In this document: piece by piece, positions 43,561 through 53,886 of the stretch
Layout of the letters: each line of letters begins with the position of its first letter
How positions within the stretch are numbered: the first letter of the stretch is position 1
Source of the DNA: Trichocoleus desertorum ATA4-8-CV12
Lineage (GTDB): Bacteria > Cyanobacteriota > Cyanobacteriia > FACHB-46
DNA length: 64,000 nucleotides
Assembly: GCA_019358975.1 (NCBI GenBank)
Contig: JAHHIL010000014.1
Location: 44,856 to 108,855 of the forward strand
Direction of reading: 5' to 3'
Made by a program: the position numbers and the translations under genes
Notes under the pieces: model-generated
Told to the model about the DNA's origin: nothing
Database searches by the model: none
Seen by the model: the letters and a program-made list of their open reading frames with translations, nothing else

Positions 43561-44922
43561 TTAAACGCGCGTTGCCCGGTTAGGACTCCCCTTCTCCATT
43601 TCCCGCATTTTTTTGCTGCGCCAAATCAAACGAATCGGAGTTCCGGCAAAGCCCAAACTTTCCCGCAATTGTCGTTCCACATAACGACGATAGTTGTCAT
43701 TAAATAGCTTGGCTTCGTTGACAAACAGGGCGATCGTAGGAGGTTGAGTGCTGACTTGAGTGCCGTAATAAATTCTACCTTGACGACCTTGGCGCGTGGT
43801 TGGGGGCGAATGCCAATTCCCTGCATCCTCCAAAACCTCATTAATCACTGAGGTCGTTACCCGTCGTTTATGCTGCTCAGCGGCGGTGTTCACTAGCTCC
43901 AGAATTTTTTCAACCCGCTGTCCTGTCTCAGCACTGACAAAAATTAGCGGAGCCCATTCGGTAAACTGCAAGCGGCTTTTGACTTGTTCTTCGTAGTCAT
44001 AAATGGTGTAAGCATCTTTTTCGACTGCGTCCCATTTGTTGACCACAATAATGCAAGCTCGCCCTTCGTCCGTAATGCGACCTGCCAGTTTCTGATCCTG
44101 CTCGGTCACGCCATCTAGGGCATCAATCACCATCAAGACGACATCAGCTCGACGAATCGCTTTAAAGGCACGATTAATGCTGAAAAACTCTGGGCCGTAT
44201 TCAATGTGCTTTTTCTTACGGATGCCAGCGGTATCAATCAAGCGATAAGTTTGACCTTCCCGTTCTACAACTGTGTCAATGCTGTCGCGGGTGGTGCCAG
44301 AAATGGGGCTAACAATAGCACGGTTTTCTCCCACGAAGGCGTTGAGTAGACTGGATTTACCGACGTTAGGCCGCCCGACGATCGCCACCTTGATTTCTGG
44401 GTTCTCCGGCAGTTCTTCCGGCGGTGGCAAATGTTTGAGCGCTTCATCTAAGAGCTCACCCGTGCCATTTCCGTGAATGCCAGAAACAGGATAAGGCTCA
44501 CCCAAACCTAAGCTCCAAAACTGAGCGGCTTGAGCCATTCCCTGGTCGGGAGACTCACATTTGTTGACAGTTAGTAATACGGGCACTGATTGCTGGCGTA
44601 ACCAAGTGGCAATCTCTTCGTCGGCTATGGTAGGGCCTTCTTGACCATCTACTACAAAAATGGCCACACTGGCTTCTGCTAAAGCGGCCATTGCTTGTTG
44701 CCGAATCAGCGGCAAAAATTCTGTGTCGTCATCAAAAATCAGGCCACCTGTATCGACCACTAAAAATTCGCGATCGCGCCAGTAAGCAGGCTGGTAAGTG
44801 CGATCGCGAGTGACACCGGGCTCGTTAAAGACAATCGCGCCCTTTGTTTCGGCCAAACGGTTCACAATCGTTGACTTGCCCACGTTCGGACGACCAAGAA
44901 TAGCAACAATAGGCAAGGACAT
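43561..44922 (-). CDS. der: Ribosome-biogenesis GTPase Der (EngA)
   Basis: 453 residues. Two tandem GTPase domains are visible: [14 protein letters not shown] (9-22) with VDTGG and NKCE; and [14 protein letters not shown] (about 182-195) with DTAGI and NKWD. A C-terminal KH-like domain (about 355-445) includes [27 protein letters not shown]. Der acts in late maturation of the 50S subunit. The first gene of a minus-strand group with the CbiQ-type transporter. Confidence 0.96.
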   Translation of the reverse strand: MSLPIVAILGRPNVGKSTIVNRLAETKGAIVFNEPGVTRDRTYQPAYWRDREFLVVDTGGLIFDDDTEFLPLIRQQAMAALAEASVAIFVVDGQEGPTIADEEIATWLRQQSVPVLLTVNKCESPDQGMAQAAQFWSLGLGEPYPVSGIHGNGTGELLDEALKHLPPPEELPENPEIKVAIVGRPNVGKSSLLNAFVGENRAIVSPISGTTRDSIDTVVEREGQTYRLIDTAGIRKKKHIEYGPEFFSINRAFKAIRRADVVLMVIDALDGVTEQDQKLAGRITDEGRACIIVVNKWDAVEKDAYTIYDYEEQVKSRLQFTEWAPLIFVSAETGQRVEKILELVNTAAEQHKRRVTTSVINEVLEDAGNWHSPPTTRQGRQGRIYYGTQVSTQPPTIALFVNEAKLFNDNYRRYVERQLRESLGFAGTPIRLIWRSKKMREMEKGSPNRATRV

Positions 44923-45069
44923 AAGGCGATCGCACTCAAGTAATTTTGTGGAGTCTAAACCTCTATTCTAAGGGCTGCGACCCATTGTTGTTCTATCTGT
45001 GCTACGTTCCCTTAGCCCTTGCAAGGTTCACTAGGTTGTAGCAGGATTAAGTGCAATGGGTTTAAGCTT

Positions 45070-45276
45070 TCAACTGGACTCGGCGATTTGTAGAAGGCCG
45101 TGGCGAATCCCATACAAAACCCGATCAATTAAGACTTTTTCCGCTTCCTGACCTGCCCTAGCTGTCGATAAACTAAGCAGCCATTTGTACTCCGTTGCAG
45201 TCAAGCTACCGCACAAGAAAATATTGCCAATCAATTCTTCTAAATCAGACGCTTGGGAAAGTACTAAAGACCGCAT
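45070..45276 (-). CDS. Small conserved-looking protein of unknown function
   Basis: 68 residues: soluble, no signal peptide, with a probable helix-rich fold (DLEELIGNIFLCGSLTATEYKWLLSL, then VLIDRVLYGIRHGLLQIAES). The pattern resembles small cyanobacterial proteins that I have seen next to housekeeping genes but cannot name. It lies 138 nt downstream of lpxB on the same strand, so it may share its transcript. Confidence 0.6.
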   Translation of the reverse strand: MRSLVLSQASDLEELIGNIFLCGSLTATEYKWLLSLSTARAGQEAEKVLIDRVLYGIRHGLLQIAESS

Positions 45277-45414
45277 AGAGACTAGGCAAACGTTGAATTG
45301 CCAACATAGGTGACGATTCCAGAGTGCCTTGTAGGAGTTAAATTTGACACCGAGCGATTACGGACGTTTTTTGTGGGCAATTTAGTCCGATCCATAGATT
45401 CCGATCGCGAGCAG

Positions 45415-46695
45415 TCAGGAGGGTCGTGCGTTCTTGGGCAAGAGTTGCAGAATTTCTTTTGCAGCGCGATCGCAGGCTCCGACTTCTCCAATCGCTTGGC
45501 GCATCGCTTGGTAATCGTTTAAGGTTTGCTGGCGACGGGCAGGATTGAGCAGTAACTCCAAACCCGCTTGGGCAATATTGTCTGGTGTTGCCTGGTCTTG
45601 TAGAAACTCTGGCACGACAGCCTTCATCTCTACTAAGTTGGGCGGCGACATAAACGGGATGGAAAACTTGAGAATGTGGCGAGCAATCCAAGCTGTGACG
45701 GCTCCAACCCGATAGAGCACAACCTGGGGTACGTTGAGCAAGGCAATTTCGAGGTTGACCGTACCTGATTTCCCAATCGCCAAATCTGCTGCGGCGATCG
45801 CCCGTAATGTGATGGATTCCTCAAATTTAGAATTATTTCCCTGACCTGCCAAGCCCTGACCTGCTAATAGAGTCGCCCGCAATCCATAGTGTTGAATTGC
45901 CTGTTCAATGGGCTGGCGGTAGGCTTCCAGAGAGACGGGAATCCAAAAATGGGCTTGAGGTAACTGAGCTTGGATTTGTTGAGCCGCTTGAAAAATTACG
46001 GGCATCAAGTACTTCAGTTCTTGCCGCCGCGAAGCAGGTAAAAGAGCGATTGCAATCTGGTCATCGGGGATGCCTAACGCCTGCCTTGCACTGGTGCGAT
46101 CGGGGGCAGCTTGCATCCGGTCTACCAGGGGATGCCCCACCCAACTCACTTTGGCTCCATGCTCGGCAAAATAACGGGCTTCTTCTGGAAAAATTGCTAA
46201 GAGGCGATCGGTGATATTTACAATGCGGGCTGTATTGCGCGGGCTGAGTGACCAGACCCACTCTTGAGGCGCAATGAAATAGGCGATCGGCACTTGGGGC
46301 AAATACTGCCGCACGTAGCTACCAATCGCCACATTGGGACCCAGGTAGTCAATCAAGACTACTAAATCTGGGGGATGTTGACGCAGGTATTGTTTGGCTC
46401 GCCGCTGAATTTGTAGGGTCGGCCAAATATAGGGCAATGACTCTAGGAGGCCCACCGAACCAATGGCTGTGGTGTTCCCCAACAGGGTCGCTCCCGCTTG
46501 GGCCATGCGATCGCCCCCTAGGGCCAAAATTTCCATCTCGATCCCCAGAGCTTGCGCTTGTCGCTTGAGGGCCGTTACTAGCAGCGCCCCCTGGAGATCG
46601 CCAGAAACTTCGCCTGTGCTAATAAACAAGCGAATTTTTTGGGAGGCAGCAGGAGTCTCTGCGATCGCAGCCCGCTGAGCGATCGGTTCACCCAT
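45415..46695 (-). CDS. lpxB: Lipid-A-disaccharide synthase
   Basis: 426 residues. GT19 family motifs: ISTGEVSGDLQGALL (about 29-43), GGDRMAQAG, LIDYLGPNVAIG (about 113-124), APQEWVWSLSPRN (about 141-153), LLPASRRQELKYLMP (about 217-231) and KSGTVNLEIALLNVPQVVLYRVG (about 309-331). It joins UDP-2,3-diacylglucosamine and lipid X to make the lipid A disaccharide at the cytoplasmic face of the inner membrane. The C-terminus ends in an additional LPKNARPS tail. It starts 3 nt after the lpxA stop, so the pair is translationally coupled. Confidence 0.94.
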   Translation of the reverse strand: MGEPIAQRAAIAETPAASQKIRLFISTGEVSGDLQGALLVTALKRQAQALGIEMEILALGGDRMAQAGATLLGNTTAIGSVGLLESLPYIWPTLQIQRRAKQYLRQHPPDLVVLIDYLGPNVAIGSYVRQYLPQVPIAYFIAPQEWVWSLSPRNTARIVNITDRLLAIFPEEARYFAEHGAKVSWVGHPLVDRMQAAPDRTSARQALGIPDDQIAIALLPASRRQELKYLMPVIFQAAQQIQAQLPQAHFWIPVSLEAYRQPIEQAIQHYGLRATLLAGQGLAGQGNNSKFEESITLRAIAAADLAIGKSGTVNLEIALLNVPQVVLYRVGAVTAWIARHILKFSIPFMSPPNLVEMKAVVPEFLQDQATPDNIAQAGLELLLNPARRQQTLNDYQAMRQAIGEVGACDRAAKEILQLLPKNARPS

Positions 46696-46698
46696 GTC

Positions 46699-47550
46699 TC
46701 AATCTTCGCTCCTCATTCCTTTACGCCGTCCCGGAGTGGGACCACGCCGCCCTTCTAACTGCGAGAGTTGTAGAAACCGACACAGATGTTGCAAGTGCTC
46801 ATTCTCAGGCAGTAGCTCCAATTTTTCTAGAGCCTGCTCCAGAGTTAGGCCAGAGCGATAGAGTAAGCGAAACGCCTTTTTCAAGGACTGAAACACTTGT
46901 CCATCTTCTAGATCCATCAAGCCTGCCCGCTTTAAGCCCACTTGGTTGAGGGTTCTGACCCGGATAGGGTTCCCTTCCACCAACATGTAGGGAGGGACAT
47001 CTCTAGTAATTCGGCTCATGCCACCGACCATTGCTAGCTGCCCTACCCGCACAAACTGGTGAATACCGCCCACACCACCAATCACCGCTCGTGACTCGAT
47101 ATGGACATGGCCCCCCAAAGAGACAGCGTTGGAAATAATCACGTTATCTTCAACGATGCAGTTGTGGGCGACGTGAACATAAGCCATCAATAGGTTGCCA
47201 CTGCCCACTATCGTTGCTTCGTCAGCCCGTGTGGCTCGATTAATCGTGACGTACTCCCGAATCCGATTGTCGTCACCAATTTGCACCAAACTAACGGAGC
47301 CGTCATATTTCAAGTCTTGAGGCTCTAATCCGATTGCGGCTCCTGGGAAAATGTGATTACGAGCCCCAATTTCAGTTCGACCATCTAGGACTACATGGGG
47401 ACCAATGATGGTATCAGGGCCAACTTTGACTTGTGGCCCAATGACGGCATAAGGCCCGATCTGCACCGTCGGGTGCAATTGAGCATCTGGATGAATAACT
47501 GCGGTTGGATGAATCAGTGTTGTAGTCAAGGGCGCGCCTCCAGGCACCAT
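46699..47550 (-). CDS. lpxA: Acyl-[ACP]-UDP-N-acetylglucosamine O-acyltransferase
   Basis: 283 residues. The left-handed beta-helix hexapeptide repeats cover about 10-190 (IHPTAVIHPDAQLHPTVQIGPYAVIG). The catalytic histidine lies in YVHVAHNC (about 130), the expected position, and a helical C-terminal domain follows (about 200-265). A basic tail (GRRGPTPGRRKGMRS) extends beyond the usual end. It catalyses the first step of lipid A synthesis. Part of the bamA-lpxC-fabZ-lpxA-lpxB unit, with 25 nt to fabZ. Confidence 0.95.
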   Translation of the reverse strand: MVPGGAPLTTTLIHPTAVIHPDAQLHPTVQIGPYAVIGPQVKVGPDTIIGPHVVLDGRTEIGARNHIFPGAAIGLEPQDLKYDGSVSLVQIGDDNRIREYVTINRATRADEATIVGSGNLLMAYVHVAHNCIVEDNVIISNAVSLGGHVHIESRAVIGGVGGIHQFVRVGQLAMVGGMSRITRDVPPYMLVEGNPIRVRTLNQVGLKRAGLMDLEDGQVFQSLKKAFRLLYRSGLTLEQALEKLELLPENEHLQHLCRFLQLSQLEGRRGPTPGRRKGMRSED

Positions 47551-47575
47551 CCCGAAGGTTTAAGGGTACAGAGCA

Positions 47576-48100
47576 TTAGTCCACCAGGGAAAACATGAGT
47601 TCACCTTCGGCTGCCAGCTGACCATCTACTTCAGCTCGGCCCTGCATCTTACCAAAACGACGTCGCTTAACGCACAGCAGTTCCACCGTCAGGACTAACT
47701 GATCTCCTGGGGTCACAGGACGACGAAAACGAACTTTATCGATCCCTGCGAACAGGAACAATCCGCCCTGCACATCCGACATTTGGGTAAGGACGATACC
47801 CCCGACCTGAGCCATTGCTTCTACAATCAAGACGCCAGGCATAATGGGCCGTCCGGGAAAATGCCCTTGAAAATGTGGCTCGTTAAAAGTGACATTTTTG
47901 ATCCCAACTGCCCGCTCTCCTGGCACATACTCAATAATGCGATCGACCAGGGAAAAGGGGTAGCGATGGGGCAGTAGCTTGTGAATGTCCTCAACTGCCA
48001 GAATTGGTTTGGTTGAGGCTGAGGGTTTGGCACTTCCATTGGCCTGTGTTTCCACATGGCTAGGAGTATCGGTGGTATTGAGATCGGTCAATGTGGACAT
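47576..48100 (-). CDS. fabZ: 3-hydroxyacyl-[ACP] dehydratase
   Basis: 174 residues; about 30 N-terminal residues ([15 protein letters not shown]...) extend beyond the core fold. The hot-dog core starts at [17 protein letters not shown] (about 38). Catalytic His lies in [13 protein letters not shown] and Glu in [11 protein letters not shown] (about 79-101). It dehydrates beta-hydroxyacyl-ACP in fatty-acid synthesis and competes with LpxA for hydroxyacyl-ACP, which explains the conserved placement within the lipid A cluster. Confidence 0.95.
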   Translation of the reverse strand: MSTLTDLNTTDTPSHVETQANGSAKPSASTKPILAVEDIHKLLPHRYPFSLVDRIIEYVPGERAVGIKNVTFNEPHFQGHFPGRPIMPGVLIVEAMAQVGGIVLTQMSDVQGGLFLFAGIDKVRFRRPVTPGDQLVLTVELLCVKRRRFGKMQGRAEVDGQLAAEGELMFSLVD

Positions 48101-48160
48101 GGGTAACTTTTGCCAGTAGTGAAGGATGTGATGCGCGTTCCGGTTAGGCAGCTATTTGGA

Positions 48161-49099
48161 TCAAGGGGTAAGATTCCAGACAGAATCATCAGATTCATCC
48201 TTCATCCTTTGAGCTATCAACTGAGTCAGTTGGGTGTGTAGGTGGTGGCTAGCTTTGTAAGCTAAAACGTGAGCGCAAGGAAATAAATTTAATAAACTTA
48301 AATCCCCTACTAAATCTAAAAGTTTATGACGCGCTGGCTCATTTGAAAATCTTAAGGGCGGGTTAAGCCATCCTTCCTCACCACAAACTAAAGCATTTTC
48401 TAGGCTACCGCCTTTAATTAAGCCGTTGGTGCGTAATTGCTCAATTTGGTGGGCCAATCCAAAGGTACGAGCCGCCGCGATCGCCTCAGCAAAATTTTCT
48501 TGAGCGGGCGACCAGCTATGCCACTGATTGCCAATGGCAGGTAAGTCGAAGTCAATGCCGTAAGTAAATCGCAGTTCTGGAGCAGGCAACGCTGCCACAA
48601 ACGCATCCCCTTGGTACACCCAAATGGGTTCGCTCAGGGTATAGGTTTGCCTAGGTGCGATTTGGGCTACCACACCTGCTTGGGCGATCGCTTCTGCCCA
48701 GCATTGGGCTGAGCCATCCAAGAGCGGCACTTCCGGGCCATCTAGTTCAATCCGAGCATTATCCACGCCCAGACCTGCCAAAGCTGCTAACAAGTGCTCT
48801 ACAGTCCTGACTTTAGCTTCACCTTGAGCCAGTTCTGTAGACAGCATAGTTTGGTGCACCGAGGTTACAGAGGCAGCAACCTCAGGGGCACCTGGCAAAT
48901 CCATGCGCACGAAGACCCGACCTTGACCTACGGAGGCAGGCAACACTCGCACCTGAACCTGTGACCCTGTGTGCAGTCCTACTCCAGAGCAAACAAACTC
49001 AGTCTTTAGGGTTTGCTGGGGGCCAGAAGTTAAAGGCACAGGGGCCAATAGTGGTTTTGACGATGTTGGTGGCGGGGCGTTTTGGGGCTCTGAAAGCAT
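48161..49099 (-). CDS. lpxC: UDP-3-O-acyl-N-acetylglucosamine deacetylase
   Basis: 312 residues. A Pro/Ser-rich leader of about 28 residues precedes the core. Zinc and catalytic elements: [14 protein letters not shown] (about 39-52), [11 protein letters not shown] (His, about 102-112), [12 protein letters not shown] (His and Asp ligands, about 258-269) and ASHHLHTQL (about 284-292). It removes the acetyl group from UDP-3-O-acyl-GlcNAc, the committed step of lipid A synthesis. The last residues ([10 protein letters not shown]) overlap a CATCCTT-like tract at 48188-48210, so the tail may be repeat-derived. Confidence 0.95.
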   Translation of the reverse strand: MLSEPQNAPPPTSSKPLLAPVPLTSGPQQTLKTEFVCSGVGLHTGSQVQVRVLPASVGQGRVFVRMDLPGAPEVAASVTSVHQTMLSTELAQGEAKVRTVEHLLAALAGLGVDNARIELDGPEVPLLDGSAQCWAEAIAQAGVVAQIAPRQTYTLSEPIWVYQGDAFVAALPAPELRFTYGIDFDLPAIGNQWHSWSPAQENFAEAIAAARTFGLAHQIEQLRTNGLIKGGSLENALVCGEEGWLNPPLRFSNEPARHKLLDLVGDLSLLNLFPCAHVLAYKASHHLHTQLTQLIAQRMKDESDDSVWNLTP

Positions 49100-49123
49100 C
49101 TTGACCCTGAAGTGGATGGGAAC

Positions 49124-51559
49124 TTAGAACCGTTCTCCAATACCGAAGTGGAGACGACTATCACCTGCATCGTTAAAGCCGTAATCAATCCGAATCGGCC
49201 CCAAAGGTGATTGAATTCTTACGCCTACACCATATCCTAAACCACTACCCGGTTTACCCCGAACTCCCGCCGGATCACCCGGTACGCTGGAACCAGTCCC
49301 TAGATCGGTGGCGTAGTCTACAAACAAGGCTCCACCCAAAATGGAGAAAACTGGGAACCGATATTCTGCCGTGGCTTGAATGAAGCTACGACCGCTACCC
49401 ACATCTCCTTCATCAAAGCCCCGCACCGAGTTGCTACCACCTAAAGCAAACGCTTCATAAGGAGGCAAATCTCCAACCACAGTTCCTGCCTGAACGTTGA
49501 AGGCTAGGGCTTCAGGACCAGGTGCGAATTTGGTGTAGTCAACGGGGAGGTAGTAGCTGTAGCTGCCTCGTAGACGGTTAAAGAAAATACCGCCGATTGG
49601 AATAGATTGCTCTGTGCCTAACCGCAGGAGCGAGCCACTGGTAGGCCGTAGACGATTGTTACGGCGATCGCGGACTAAGCCTAGTTGAGCCGTGAGCAAA
49701 TTATCTGATCCGTCATCGCTAAAGCTGAGTTGATTTCCTAGTTCATCGAATGGGCTGATGTCGCGGTCAGAGTCCCGAACTGAGACGCGCTGGTATTGCA
49801 AACCGGCTGAAGCTGTCCATTCGGAATCGGCAAAGACATCGCGGCTGAGCGGACGGGTAAAGGTAATGCCACCTCCTAAACGGTCAATCCTGGGGCGATC
49901 GCCGTTAGGCAACTCAATTTCCGGTTCGCCACCGTCAAAGATGAGGGACAGAGAACGGCGATTGAAGACATTCAGGGTGTAAGAAGTACGGTAAGGATCT
50001 CCTGCGATCCAAGGGTCGGTAAAGCTGAGATCAAATAGCAAGTCACGCTGACCGACCTGCACCTCAGCATTTAATTTCTGGTTGTTACCGCCCAAATTTT
50101 GTTGCTGGTAACTCACACTCCCAAACAAACCGCTAGCAGAACTGATGCCCAATGCTGCCCCCGCAGAGCCAGTGCTACGTTCAGCCACATTAGCGACAAC
50201 AACCACTTTACGGGGGTCTTGACCTGGGTTGAGTGATAAGCGGACATCCTCAAAGATGCCTAACCCGTACACTCGTTGCAAGTCTCTCTCAGCTTGGGTG
50301 CGGTTAAACACATCTCCTGGCTTTAAGGCAAACTCCCGAGTGACGATGAAATCACGAGTACGGCCTCGGATGGGTTCACCCTCGTCGTTGGTTTCTTCCC
50401 CCTCTTTATTGAGAAATTTAACCTGAATATCTTCAATCACCCCTTCAGCAACCGCTAAAGTCACCGCGCCATCTGCACCGACCTGAGGCGTATCAATGAT
50501 TTGGGCCAGAACGTAACCCTGATCCTGGTACCACTTGTTTACTTGTTTGACACCTTCTTGGAACCGCCGCAAATTGAGAATGCTGCCGTACTGATCCTTG
50601 AAAATATCGTCAACCACGCTTTGGGGCAAAACTTGGTTCCCTTCTACCCGCACCGAGTTGAGGACTGGATTCGCTTGGACATCAAACGTGACTCGAACTC
50701 CCAGTGGCGTATCTTCTGGGTTGGCCCGCACGCTAGAGAAAAATCCAGTTGCAAAGACGGCGTTAATGTCTTCTTGCAGCTGAGAACGGGTTGTGGTTCG
50801 TCCAGGACGAGTTTGAATCGCATTGTAAACTTCTGTTTCAAGCTCTCCTTCAACCCCTTGAACAACTACTTCGCCGACTAAAACGCGGGGTTCAGGTTGC
50901 TCAGGCGCAGCTTGGGTCTCTCCGTTCGTGTTTCCTTCAGGACTTACACTACCATCGGCTGGGCTGACTGAAGGGGTGGGAGAGGACGAAGGAATATTGA
51001 AATCAATTCCAGGCGTTGGCTGTGATGTGCCATCCAACTGGATTTGGTTGGGAGTTTCTTGTTCGGGTGTAGCAGTTCCTGGTGGTGGGTCTGTAGGCGC
51101 AGGCGGAGTTTCTTGGGTGGAGTCTAGCTCTATATTGGTGGGGGTAGTTTCGCTGGGCGTAATCTCAGTAGGCGTAGTCTCAGTGGGTGTCTCAGCGGGC
51201 GCAGTCTCAGCCGGAGTAACGGTTGGTGAGGATGGCGCTTGAGCCTGAAACTCGGCTGGAAAAGCTTCCGGTTGGCTGACAGTAGGCACAACAAAGCTAC
51301 TGCTGGCTAAGGCCGCTCCTGGCTTTACCGTTGCTATATCACCTGCGATCGCAGGCCATGATGCCGACTTGACGGCTTGAAGCACCGCAGCTGGACTGGA
51401 ATTAACAACCCCACCTGTAGATGAATCAGTTCCTGCTGCCGTAGACTCAGAGGTTTGTCCTCTAGCAGGATTGGACAAGCTTAAGGTTGCTGAAGCGGCA
51501 ATAACTGCTACTAAGACCGGAGATAAGCGCATTATGTTCACGTAATTTGGCATTTCCAC
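49124..51559 (-). CDS. bamA: Omp85/BamA-family outer-membrane assembly factor
   Basis: 811 residues. A signal peptide (LSPVLVAVIAASATLSLSNPARGQ, shown in part) is followed by a long Pro/Thr/Glu-rich low-complexity region to about 225. POTRA domains cover about 228-460 (VGEVVVQGVEG, VRVEGNQVLPQSVVDDIF, FNRTQAERDLQRVYGLGIFEDVRL). The C-terminal half is a 16-strand-type barrel with LVRDRRNNRLRPTSG, SVRGFDEGDVG (the VRGF of the L6 loop) and terminal Phe (GIGERF). It inserts beta-barrel proteins into the outer membrane. The low-complexity region contains imperfect TPTE/TPSE-type repeats. First gene of the operon with lpxC, 24 nt downstream. Confidence 0.94.
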   Translation of the reverse strand: MEMPNYVNIMRLSPVLVAVIAASATLSLSNPARGQTSESTAAGTDSSTGGVVNSSPAAVLQAVKSASWPAIAGDIATVKPGAALASSSFVVPTVSQPEAFPAEFQAQAPSSPTVTPAETAPAETPTETTPTEITPSETTPTNIELDSTQETPPAPTDPPPGTATPEQETPNQIQLDGTSQPTPGIDFNIPSSSPTPSVSPADGSVSPEGNTNGETQAAPEQPEPRVLVGEVVVQGVEGELETEVYNAIQTRPGRTTTRSQLQEDINAVFATGFFSSVRANPEDTPLGVRVTFDVQANPVLNSVRVEGNQVLPQSVVDDIFKDQYGSILNLRRFQEGVKQVNKWYQDQGYVLAQIIDTPQVGADGAVTLAVAEGVIEDIQVKFLNKEGEETNDEGEPIRGRTRDFIVTREFALKPGDVFNRTQAERDLQRVYGLGIFEDVRLSLNPGQDPRKVVVVANVAERSTGSAGAALGISSASGLFGSVSYQQQNLGGNNQKLNAEVQVGQRDLLFDLSFTDPWIAGDPYRTSYTLNVFNRRSLSLIFDGGEPEIELPNGDRPRIDRLGGGITFTRPLSRDVFADSEWTASAGLQYQRVSVRDSDRDISPFDELGNQLSFSDDGSDNLLTAQLGLVRDRRNNRLRPTSGSLLRLGTEQSIPIGGIFFNRLRGSYSYYLPVDYTKFAPGPEALAFNVQAGTVVGDLPPYEAFALGGSNSVRGFDEGDVGSGRSFIQATAEYRFPVFSILGGALFVDYATDLGTGSSVPGDPAGVRGKPGSGLGYGVGVRIQSPLGPIRIDYGFNDAGDSRLHFGIGERF

Positions 51560-51673
51560 ACACCAGACTCTGCCTTAGGCTGGCCTAAGTAGTTCAAGAC
51601 ATCAGGGAATTGGGTTGAGAAGGGAATCCCGTTTAACCAAGCAAATGGGGGAATTTTACCGCATTCGTGACTC

Positions 51674-52441
51674 TTACTCTTGAACTGGTTCCTGAACAGA
51701 CTCTGAAACGGGTTGATTGAGCACCCGTTCCAGCACCCGCTGGTAAGCACCCTCTACATCCCCCAAGTCACGGCGGAAACGGTCTTTATCCATCACTCGG
51801 CGGTCTGGATCAGTTTCGGTTTGATCCCAAAGACGACAGGTATCGGGACTAATTTCATCAGCCAAGAGAATTTGCTGATTGCGGTCTAAGCCAAACTCTA
51901 GCTTGAAGTCCACTAGTGTAATGCCACACTGCTGAAAAAAAGCAGAGAGTAGCTCATTGATTCGCAGCGCCATTTGTTTAAGCTGGTCTAGCTGTTCTGG
52001 CGTAGCCAGTTCTAATAATAGGAGGCGATCGCGAGTCAACAACGGGTCCCCTAGCGCATCATTCTTGTAATAGAACTCCACCAGAGGCTGCTTCAAGACG
52101 GCACCCAATTCCAACCCAGTTTGTTGACAGAGGCTCCCGGCTGCAATGTTCCTGACAACCACTTCTAGGGGAATAATTTTTACCGCTTTGACTTGCATAT
52201 CCACAGCGGTGGGGCGATCGATGAAGTGGGTAGGAATCCCATTCGCTTCTAGCAACTGAAACAAATGACTAGAAATGGCAGAGTTGATTTCACCCTTGCC
52301 TGCAATTTGTCCTCGCTTCTGAGCATTAAATGCGGTTGCGTCGTCCTTAAAGTGGGTAAGGAACACATCGGGATCATCGGTGGCGTAGATAATTTTGGCT
52401 TTGCCTTCGTAGAGCTTTTGGCGCGCAAACATGAGCAGCAT
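51674..52441 (-). CDS. purC: Phosphoribosylaminoimidazole-succinocarboxamide synthase
   Basis: 255 residues from ATG 52441; another in-frame ATG is three codons later. Motifs KLYEGKAKIIYATDDP (about 8-23), FKDDATAFNAQKRGQIAGKG, VKIIPLEVVVRNIAAGSL (about 91-108), LVDFKLEFGLD (about 177) and DEISPDTCRLWD (about 194-205) are complete. It ligates aspartate to CAIR in purine synthesis. A short acidic tail (SESVQEPVQE) extends the C-terminus. It precedes bamA by 114 nt on the same strand without a visible terminator, so co-transcription is possible. Confidence 0.95.
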   Translation of the reverse strand: MLLMFARQKLYEGKAKIIYATDDPDVFLTHFKDDATAFNAQKRGQIAGKGEINSAISSHLFQLLEANGIPTHFIDRPTAVDMQVKAVKIIPLEVVVRNIAAGSLCQQTGLELGAVLKQPLVEFYYKNDALGDPLLTRDRLLLLELATPEQLDQLKQMALRINELLSAFFQQCGITLVDFKLEFGLDRNQQILLADEISPDTCRLWDQTETDPDRRVMDKDRFRRDLGDVEGAYQRVLERVLNQPVSESVQEPVQE

Positions 52442-52842
52442 TAGGGTGAAAATGAGTACTTGCTAGAAGCAAGCTTAATCATTCTATCTTCGAGTGGTTA
52501 TTTTCCATGCTGATAGCTCAAACTCCCGTTTCTGTAGATCTAAACTGGCAAATTGCACCCTGTTTTGTGGGAGTGATAATATTTCTAGCCGCCCCTGTTT
52601 CTTGCTTCTCTCATAAAACACTTAGCATGGCTATAGCAATCCTTTTTGATTCTTCAATGGGGTGCAGGGGTAAAACCCTTGCGTGGGGGCGAAGCCCCCA
52701 CCCCCTGTTTCCAATCCATTTAGGATTGCTATATAGGTCAGTTCTTAAAGAGCTAGAACGAGAAAGTTTGGTGCTATATTCCAGCCTGACTTTTCTGCCA
52801 GTTGCGATCGCCCTTACCGACCTAGTCCTCTAGAGGTGGCTT
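52442..52842. other. 401-nt divergent intergenic region containing a fold-back repeat
   Basis: Between purC (-) and the cysteine hydrolase gene (+). The repeat at 52631-52736 takes up the middle. A 108-codon frame on the plus strand runs through the repeat and has no coding signal, so I do not call it a gene. An AGAGG ribosome site precedes the 52843 start. Confidence 0.5.
52631..52736. repeat. Fold-back (MITE-like) element with terminal TATAGCAATCCT repeats
   Basis: TATAGCAATCCT at the left end (from about 52632) is answered by AGGATTGCTATA at the right (to about 52733). Within it are GGGTAAAACCC and the strong hairpin GTGGGGGCGAAGCCCCCAC (about 52684-52702). The element is about 105 bp with no coding capacity. 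The structure suggests a non-autonomous mobile element or REP-like sequence; only one copy is visible here. Confidence 0.65.
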
Positions 52843-53886
52843 GTGCTTACTTACACCCAACTACCGATTCCGTCCCATTTCGACCCGCAGAAAGTTGGCG
52901 AGGTTTGGCGTGTACCTTACCAAGAACGAGCCGCTGAAGCTCAAGCTTGGGCACAGCAACACAAGCTCCAACCCGCATCTCAAGATCAAGCTCGCATCTG
53001 CTTGCTAGCAATTGATGTGCAAAACACGTTTTGTGTTCCTGGGTTTGAGCTATTTGTGGGTGGACGATCGGGCCTAGGAGCTGTAGATGATAATGTGCGG
53101 CTCTGTCAGTTTATTTACCGTAACTTAGGAGTGCTGAGCGAGATTGCTCCCACCCTGGACACGCATACAGCCATGCAGATTTTTCATCCCATTTTCTGGG
53201 TGAACCAAGCAGGTGAGCATCCCACTCCAGCAGCCACAGTGATTACTTGGAATGATGTGCAGCAAGGGCTGTGGAAAGTGAATCCTGCGATCGCGGCTAG
53301 CCTAAACCCAGGTAACTATCAATCCTTACAAGATCATGCCCTGCACTATGTCCGTCAGTTGAGTGATGATGGCAAGTACCCCCTCACGATCTGGCCTTAC
53401 CACTCCATGTTGGGTGGCATCGGTCATGCCCTCGTTTCAGCGGTAGAGGAAGCCAGCTTTTTTCATTGTATTGCTCGCCACAGCCAAACCAATTTTGAGC
53501 TTAAAGGCAGTAACCCCCTCACAGAAAATTACTCTGTCCTGCGTCCAGAAGTGCTAGAGAGTCATGGGGGTGAAGCGATCGCTGAGAAAAATTCTCGTTT
53601 AATTCAGAAACTTCTGGAATTTGATCGGGTGATTATCGCAGGTCAAGCTAAAAGTCACTGCGTCGCTTGGACGATTGATGACTTGCTGAATGAGATTCAA
53701 GCTCAAAATCCCGCTCTTGCTCAGAAAGTGTATCTCCTCGAAGACTGTACCTCTGCGGTTGTGATCCCAGGTGTGATCGATTTTACCGAACAAGCAGAAG
53801 CTGCTTTTGCGCGTTTTGCTGCGGCTGGTATGCATGTGGTGAAATCCACTGAGGCGCTCCACCTGTGGCCTGATTTTGTGCTCTAA
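52843..53886 (+). CDS. Cysteine hydrolase of the isochorismatase/nicotinamidase superfamily
   Basis: 347 residues from GTG 52843. The catalytic aspartate is in [11 protein letters not shown] (about 53-63) and the nucleophilic cysteine in [17 protein letters not shown] (about 267-283); [14 protein letters not shown] (about 106-119) corresponds to the metal-binding loop of nicotinamidases. The protein is longer than most family members because of an N-terminal extension of about 45 residues and an insertion at about 120-190. The substrate is not predictable: nicotinamide and other amides are possible. It is a single-gene unit after the fold-back element. Confidence 0.82.
   Translation: MLTYTQLPIPSHFDPQKVGEVWRVPYQERAAEAQAWAQQHKLQPASQDQARICLLAIDVQNTFCVPGFELFVGGRSGLGAVDDNVRLCQFIYRNLGVLSEIAPTLDTHTAMQIFHPIFWVNQAGEHPTPAATVITWNDVQQGLWKVNPAIAASLNPGNYQSLQDHALHYVRQLSDDGKYPLTIWPYHSMLGGIGHALVSAVEEASFFHCIARHSQTNFELKGSNPLTENYSVLRPEVLESHGGEAIAEKNSRLIQKLLEFDRVIIAGQAKSHCVAWTIDDLLNEIQAQNPALAQKVYLLEDCTSAVVIPGVIDFTEQAEAAFARFAAAGMHVVKSTEALHLWPDFVL

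Noticed and set aside
52507..52833. 108-codon plus-strand frame
   Set aside because: It runs through the fold-back repeat, has no recognisable motif and no ribosome site; translation of the GC-rich hairpin gives meaningless sequence.
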